Positions 61,102 through 64,000 of a stretch of DNA of 64,000 nt are shown one piece after another (positions within the stretch are counted from its first letter, which is position 1; the number at the start of each line of letters is the position of its first letter). A model generated the notes under the pieces. It saw nothing but the letters and a program-made list of their open reading frames with translations. It ran no database searches and had not been told where the DNA came from. The stretch is from Bacteroides propionicigenes (GTDB lineage: Bacteria; Bacteroidota; Bacteroidia; Bacteroidales; Bacteroidaceae), in NCBI RefSeq assembly GCF_018390535.1, contig NZ_JAHBBW010000001.1, forward strand, positions 496,001-560,000, in the 5' to 3' direction. The position numbers were made by a program, and so were the translations under genes.

Positions 61102-63588
61102 TCAGTCCTGATAATACACCCTCTTCACACGTGTCGAAACACTTGTCAGCACTTCATACGGAATGGTATCAAGCACATCGGAAAGAACGGTTATGGGAAG
61201 ACGGTCTCCGAAGATTTCAACGCTGTCACCTTCTTTACAATCAACATCCGTTACATCAATCATGCAGACATCCATACAAATATTACCCACATAAGGAGCA
61301 CGCTGTCCGTTTACCAGACAATAGGCGTGACCGTTACCCAAATGCCTGTTCAAACCGTCAGCATAACCGATAGGAATGGCAGCAATACGTGAAGGACGCA
61401 CCAAATGTCCCTTACGGCTATATCCCACCGTATCTTCTTCGGGCACATCACGTATCTGCAGAATGGTAGTTTTCAGCGTACTGACATTATTTATTATGGA
61501 ATTGTCTATCGGACTGATACCATACAGCCCGATTCCCAACCGAACCATATCAAACTGTGCTCCCGGAAAACGTTCTATACCGGCTGAATTGCAGATATGA
61601 CGAAGTATTTTATGCGGAAACGCCTCCTGCAACTGCATGGATGCCTCCTCAAAAGTTTCTATCTGTCTGCGCGTAAAAGCATCGAATTGAGGAGCGTCGC
61701 TTCCCACAAAATGAGAAAACACTGAACGGGGAATGACTGCATTCTGCCCTTTCAGACGCTCTATAAGCCGAGGCATATCACCCGGAGCAAACCCCAACCG
61801 GTGCATACCGGTATCCAGCTTTACATGGATGGGGAAATTGGTGATGCCTTCCTTCTCGGCTTCCTTTATCAATGCCTCCAGCAGGTGGAAGCTGTAAACT
61901 TCAGGTTCCAGTTTGTAGTCGAACATGGTCTTGAATGCCGTCATTTCCGGATTCATGATGATGATACTTGCCGTAATGCCCGCCTTGCGCAAGTCCGAAC
62001 CTTCATCGGCAACGGCAACAGCCAGATAATCCACATGATGTTCCTGCAAAGTTTTGGCAATCTCATACGACCCCGCACCATAAGCGGAGGCTTTCACCAT
62101 ACATACCATTTTGGTCTCGGGCTTCAGTTTGCCGCGATAATAATTCAGATTGGCAATCATCGCACCGAGATTTACCTCCAGTATCGTTTCGTGTACCTTC
62201 TTCTCCAACACTTCCGTCAGTTCATCGAAACCGAACTTGCGTGCACCTTTAATCAGGATTATTTCATTCTCCAAGCGGAGTTCACCTTTCCCAATGGCCT
62301 CAATCAGCGCAACCGTATCCGGATAGAAAGCCTTCTCGATATTAAACCGTGCGGCACATGAAGATATTTCATTCCCCACACCGATAATACGTTCTATTCC
62401 CCGGCTGTTTACCAATTGTGCTACCTGCCGATAGAGAGTCGGCGTATTCTGTCCTGTCTCCAATATATCCGACAGAATCAGTGTCCGCTTCAGACCTTTG
62501 CTCTGCGAGCGGCGATACAGGAAATCGAGCGCTATATCCAGCGAGCCGAGGTCTGAATTATAGCTGTCGTTTATCAGCAAGCATCCGTTTTTACCTTCTT
62601 TCACCTCCAGACGCATTGCTATCGGCTCCAGTTTTGCCATACGCTCCGTAATCTGTTCGGCAGGAAGCATCAGATACAGGCAGGCTGCCAGGCAGTTCAA
62701 CGAATTCTCGATAGAAGCATCATCTATGAACGGCAACGTAAATGTATTGTCCATATCCAGATAACGGTAAGAAACAACAGTGGAGTCCTCTTGCTTTTCC
62801 ACTTTACTTATATATAGCGGACGCTCCATATCTTTCCTACTCCATGCTATCTCACGGGCGGAAAGCATGGATTTACCCACGCAGTTATTGATAAACTCGT
62901 CGTCACCGTTATAAATCACCACATCGCAATTCTTAAAGAGCGCCAGTTTCTCCATACACTTCTCCTGCAAAGAGAAGAAATTCTCCTGATGCGCACCTCC
63001 TATATTTGTCAGGATACCAATTGTAGGCTTGATAATATTCTGCAGGGCACGCATTTCTCCCGGTTCCGAGATGCCTGCCTCCAATATGGCAAGTTCCGTT
63101 TGCTCATTCATCTGCCATACGGACAAAGGCACGCCTATCTGCGAATTGTAGCTGCGGGGCGAACGGGTGATGACGCGTTCCGGACTCAACAGCTGATGCA
63201 GCCATTCCTTCACAATAGTTTTTCCGTTACTGCCCGTTATGCCGATAACAGGAATCTGAAAGCGGTCGCGGTGTTGTTCCGCCAACTTCTGCAAAGCTTT
63301 CAGCGGACTTGGGACGACTAATAAGTTGAAAGTTGAAAGTTGAAAGTTGAAAGTTTCAATTTCCTTCAGCCCTTCTTCGCTGACAACAAAATTACGAACA
63401 CCACGCGTGTATAATTCCCGGATATAACGGGTACCGTCATTCCGCTTGGTAGTCAAGGCAAAAAACAATGTTTCTTCCGGGAAACTCAGGGAACGGCTAT
63501 CTGTAAGCAGCCAGTCAATGGTAGCCGGCATATCGCCTATCCGCCGCGCACCAATGATTCGGGCTATATCTTCAATCGTATATGACAT
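61102..63588 (-). CDS. Bifunctional MurF (UDP-MurNAc-tripeptide:D-Ala-D-Ala ligase) / alanine racemase
   Basis: An 828-residue fusion. The N-terminal ~455 residues are MurF: ATP loop GITGSNGKT (116-124), ILTNIGGAHQENF, NSLNCLAACLYL and INDSYNSDLGSL. From ~465 an alanine racemase follows: LGAMIANLNYYRGKL, MVKASAYGAGSYE (PLP-binding Lys), HVKLDTGMHRLGF, CNSAGIERFP, RLGIGLYGI and VGNICMDVCMIDVT (Tyr partner region). Together the halves make D-Ala and attach D-Ala-D-Ala to the peptidoglycan precursor. This fusion is normal in Bacteroidetes. Residues 78-89 are encoded by a 7-bp tandem repeat (63323-63355). The 5' end overlaps the GSCFA gene stop by 25 bases. Confidence 0.95.
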   Translation of the reverse strand: MSYTIEDIARIIGARRIGDMPATIDWLLTDSRSLSFPEETLFFALTTKRNDGTRYIRELYTRGVRNFVVSEEGLKEIETFNFQLSTFNLLVVPSPLKALQKLAEQHRDRFQIPVIGITGSNGKTIVKEWLHQLLSPERVITRSPRSYNSQIGVPLSVWQMNEQTELAILEAGISEPGEMRALQNIIKPTIGILTNIGGAHQENFFSLQEKCMEKLALFKNCDVVIYNGDDEFINNCVGKSMLSAREIAWSRKDMERPLYISKVEKQEDSTVVSYRYLDMDNTFTLPFIDDASIENSLNCLAACLYLMLPAEQITERMAKLEPIAMRLEVKEGKNGCLLINDSYNSDLGSLDIALDFLYRRSQSKGLKRTLILSDILETGQNTPTLYRQVAQLVNSRGIERIIGVGNEISSCAARFNIEKAFYPDTVALIEAIGKGELRLENEIILIKGARKFGFDELTEVLEKKVHETILEVNLGAMIANLNYYRGKLKPETKMVCMVKASAYGAGSYEIAKTLQEHHVDYLAVAVADEGSDLRKAGITASIIIMNPEMTAFKTMFDYKLEPEVYSFHLLEALIKEAEKEGITNFPIHVKLDTGMHRLGFAPGDMPRLIERLKGQNAVIPRSVFSHFVGSDAPQFDAFTRRQIETFEEASMQLQEAFPHKILRHICNSAGIERFPGAQFDMVRLGIGLYGISPIDNSIINNVSTLKTTILQIRDVPEEDTVGYSRKGHLVRPSRIAAIPIGYADGLNRHLGNGHAYCLVNGQRAPYVGNICMDVCMIDVTDVDCKEGDSVEIFGDRLPITVLSDVLDTIPYEVLTSVSTRVKRVYYQD
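63323..63355 (-). repeat. Heptanucleotide tandem repeat inside murF-alr
   Basis: The unit GTTGAAA (plus strand) occurs four full times from 63325 to 63352, plus a partial copy. It encodes residues ~78-89 in the MurF N-terminal domain (TFNFQLSTFNL). Because 7 is not a multiple of 3, a gain or loss of one unit would shift the frame. Confidence 0.85.
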
Positions 63589-64000
63589 AATTCTCTCTCC
63601 TTTTGGAAGTCTAAGTACGGGTATTTTCCGTTAAGTCGGTCTATTTTTAACACAATTTGTCCTAAAAAACGCTTATACTCTTCAGAATCCGGGTGAAAGG
63701 GCTTATGAGCTAATCCTCTACGGATATTTTCACTTTCCTCTATTATCTGTAACGTCTCTTCCGAAAAACAGGCAGACGAGAAACGTTCCCACACATATTG
63801 CACAGCCATATCGGAGGGATGTACCATATCTTCAGCATAGAAACGGTAATCGCGTAATTCGTCCAAAACCAATTCATAGGCGGGAAAATAGAACACGCTT
63901 TCCGGAAAGGCGGCTTGCAACCTGTCCACGGCCAACAATAAGGTAGATTTACTGAGCTGGTTAGCGTGTATGCCATCCCTTATATGGCGAATAGGGCTGA
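63564..64000 (-). CDS. GSCFA-domain protein, C-terminal part, runs off the window
   Basis: About 145 C-terminal residues are present; the start lies beyond the right edge. The stretch SPIRHIRDGIHANQLSKSTL, then FYFPAYELVLDELRDYRFYAEDMVHPSDMAVQYVWERF, matches the GSCFA family, an SGNH-like hydrolase group of unknown function common in Bacteroidetes. The His/Asp of the HPSD region would be part of the SGNH active site. The stop (TAA at 63566-63564) lies inside the first codons of murF-alr (25-base overlap), so the two are coupled. Confidence 0.8.
   Translation of the reverse strand, partial: SPIRHIRDGIHANQLSKSTLLLAVDRLQAAFPESVFYFPAYELVLDELRDYRFYAEDMVHPSDMAVQYVWERFSSACFSEETLQIIEESENIRRGLAHKPFHPDSEEYKRFLGQIVLKIDRLNGKYPYLDFQKERELCHIRLKI

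Overview
The window is a stretch of chromosome from a Bacteroidales member, most likely Bacteroides. The signs are SusC/SusD pairs, a hybrid two-component sensor, a MurF-alanine racemase fusion, a FprA flavoprotein, lipoproteins with short Cys lipoboxes, and many TAnnTTTG (-7) promoter boxes. No rRNA, tRNA, CRISPR array or insertion sequence was recognised. The species cannot be named from the sequence alone.

Layout. 1-17168 is mostly housekeeping: a partial outer-membrane protein, a MalY-type PLP lyase, a CPBP protease with a MenA-like prenyltransferase, a Cof-type phosphatase, a Pif1-like helicase with a C-terminal extension, a YrdC/YciO protein, NagB, a flavodiiron protein, a YhcC radical-SAM protein, an MFS carrier, a DPP IV-type peptidase overlapping lipA, a membrane protein with a degenerate Nudix-like tail, an RsmI-like methyltransferase and FabI. 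17244-56232 is one large pectin (homogalacturonan) utilisation locus. It holds GH28, DUF4861, GH43, PL1, two SusC/SusD pairs, a surface lipoprotein, a 1490-residue hybrid sensor, an alpha/beta hydrolase, a CE7-like esterase, a CE12-CE8 fusion, KdgF, CE8, GH105, a GatC-like permease, KduI and an ExuT-like MFS carrier. A phosphoglycolate phosphatase-like gene sits inside it. A divergent HU-like/VapE-like gene pair with an iteron-like repeat cluster separates the two SusCD halves. 56290-64000 has a candidate small RNA, a nuclease-helicase overlapping tatC, tatA, the MurF-Alr fusion and a partial GSCFA protein.

How it works together (inference from families): pectin is de-esterified by CE8, CE12 and CE7-like enzymes, cut by the PL1 lyase, taken up by SusCD, and trimmed in the periplasm by GH28, GH43 and GH105. 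The released unsaturated galacturonate is processed by KdgF and KduI and enters through ExuT and possibly the orphan GatC. The hybrid sensor would switch the locus on.

The strongest new observation is a shared operator. Six promoters of the pectin locus (GH28, PL1, SusC-1, SusC-2, GH105, ExuT) carry a 12-base element, roughly CAAWWWWTNCAY. It occurs as two direct copies 21 bp apart, and the proximal copy starts 33 bp (34 for ExuT) before the -7 box. This is a likely binding site of the hybrid sensor. Other points are a signal peptide on KduI, an orphan PTS-type GatC, a 22-bp repeat lattice upstream of the VapE-like gene, an in-frame 21-bp repeat in the helicase, and a 7-bp repeat inside murF-alr.
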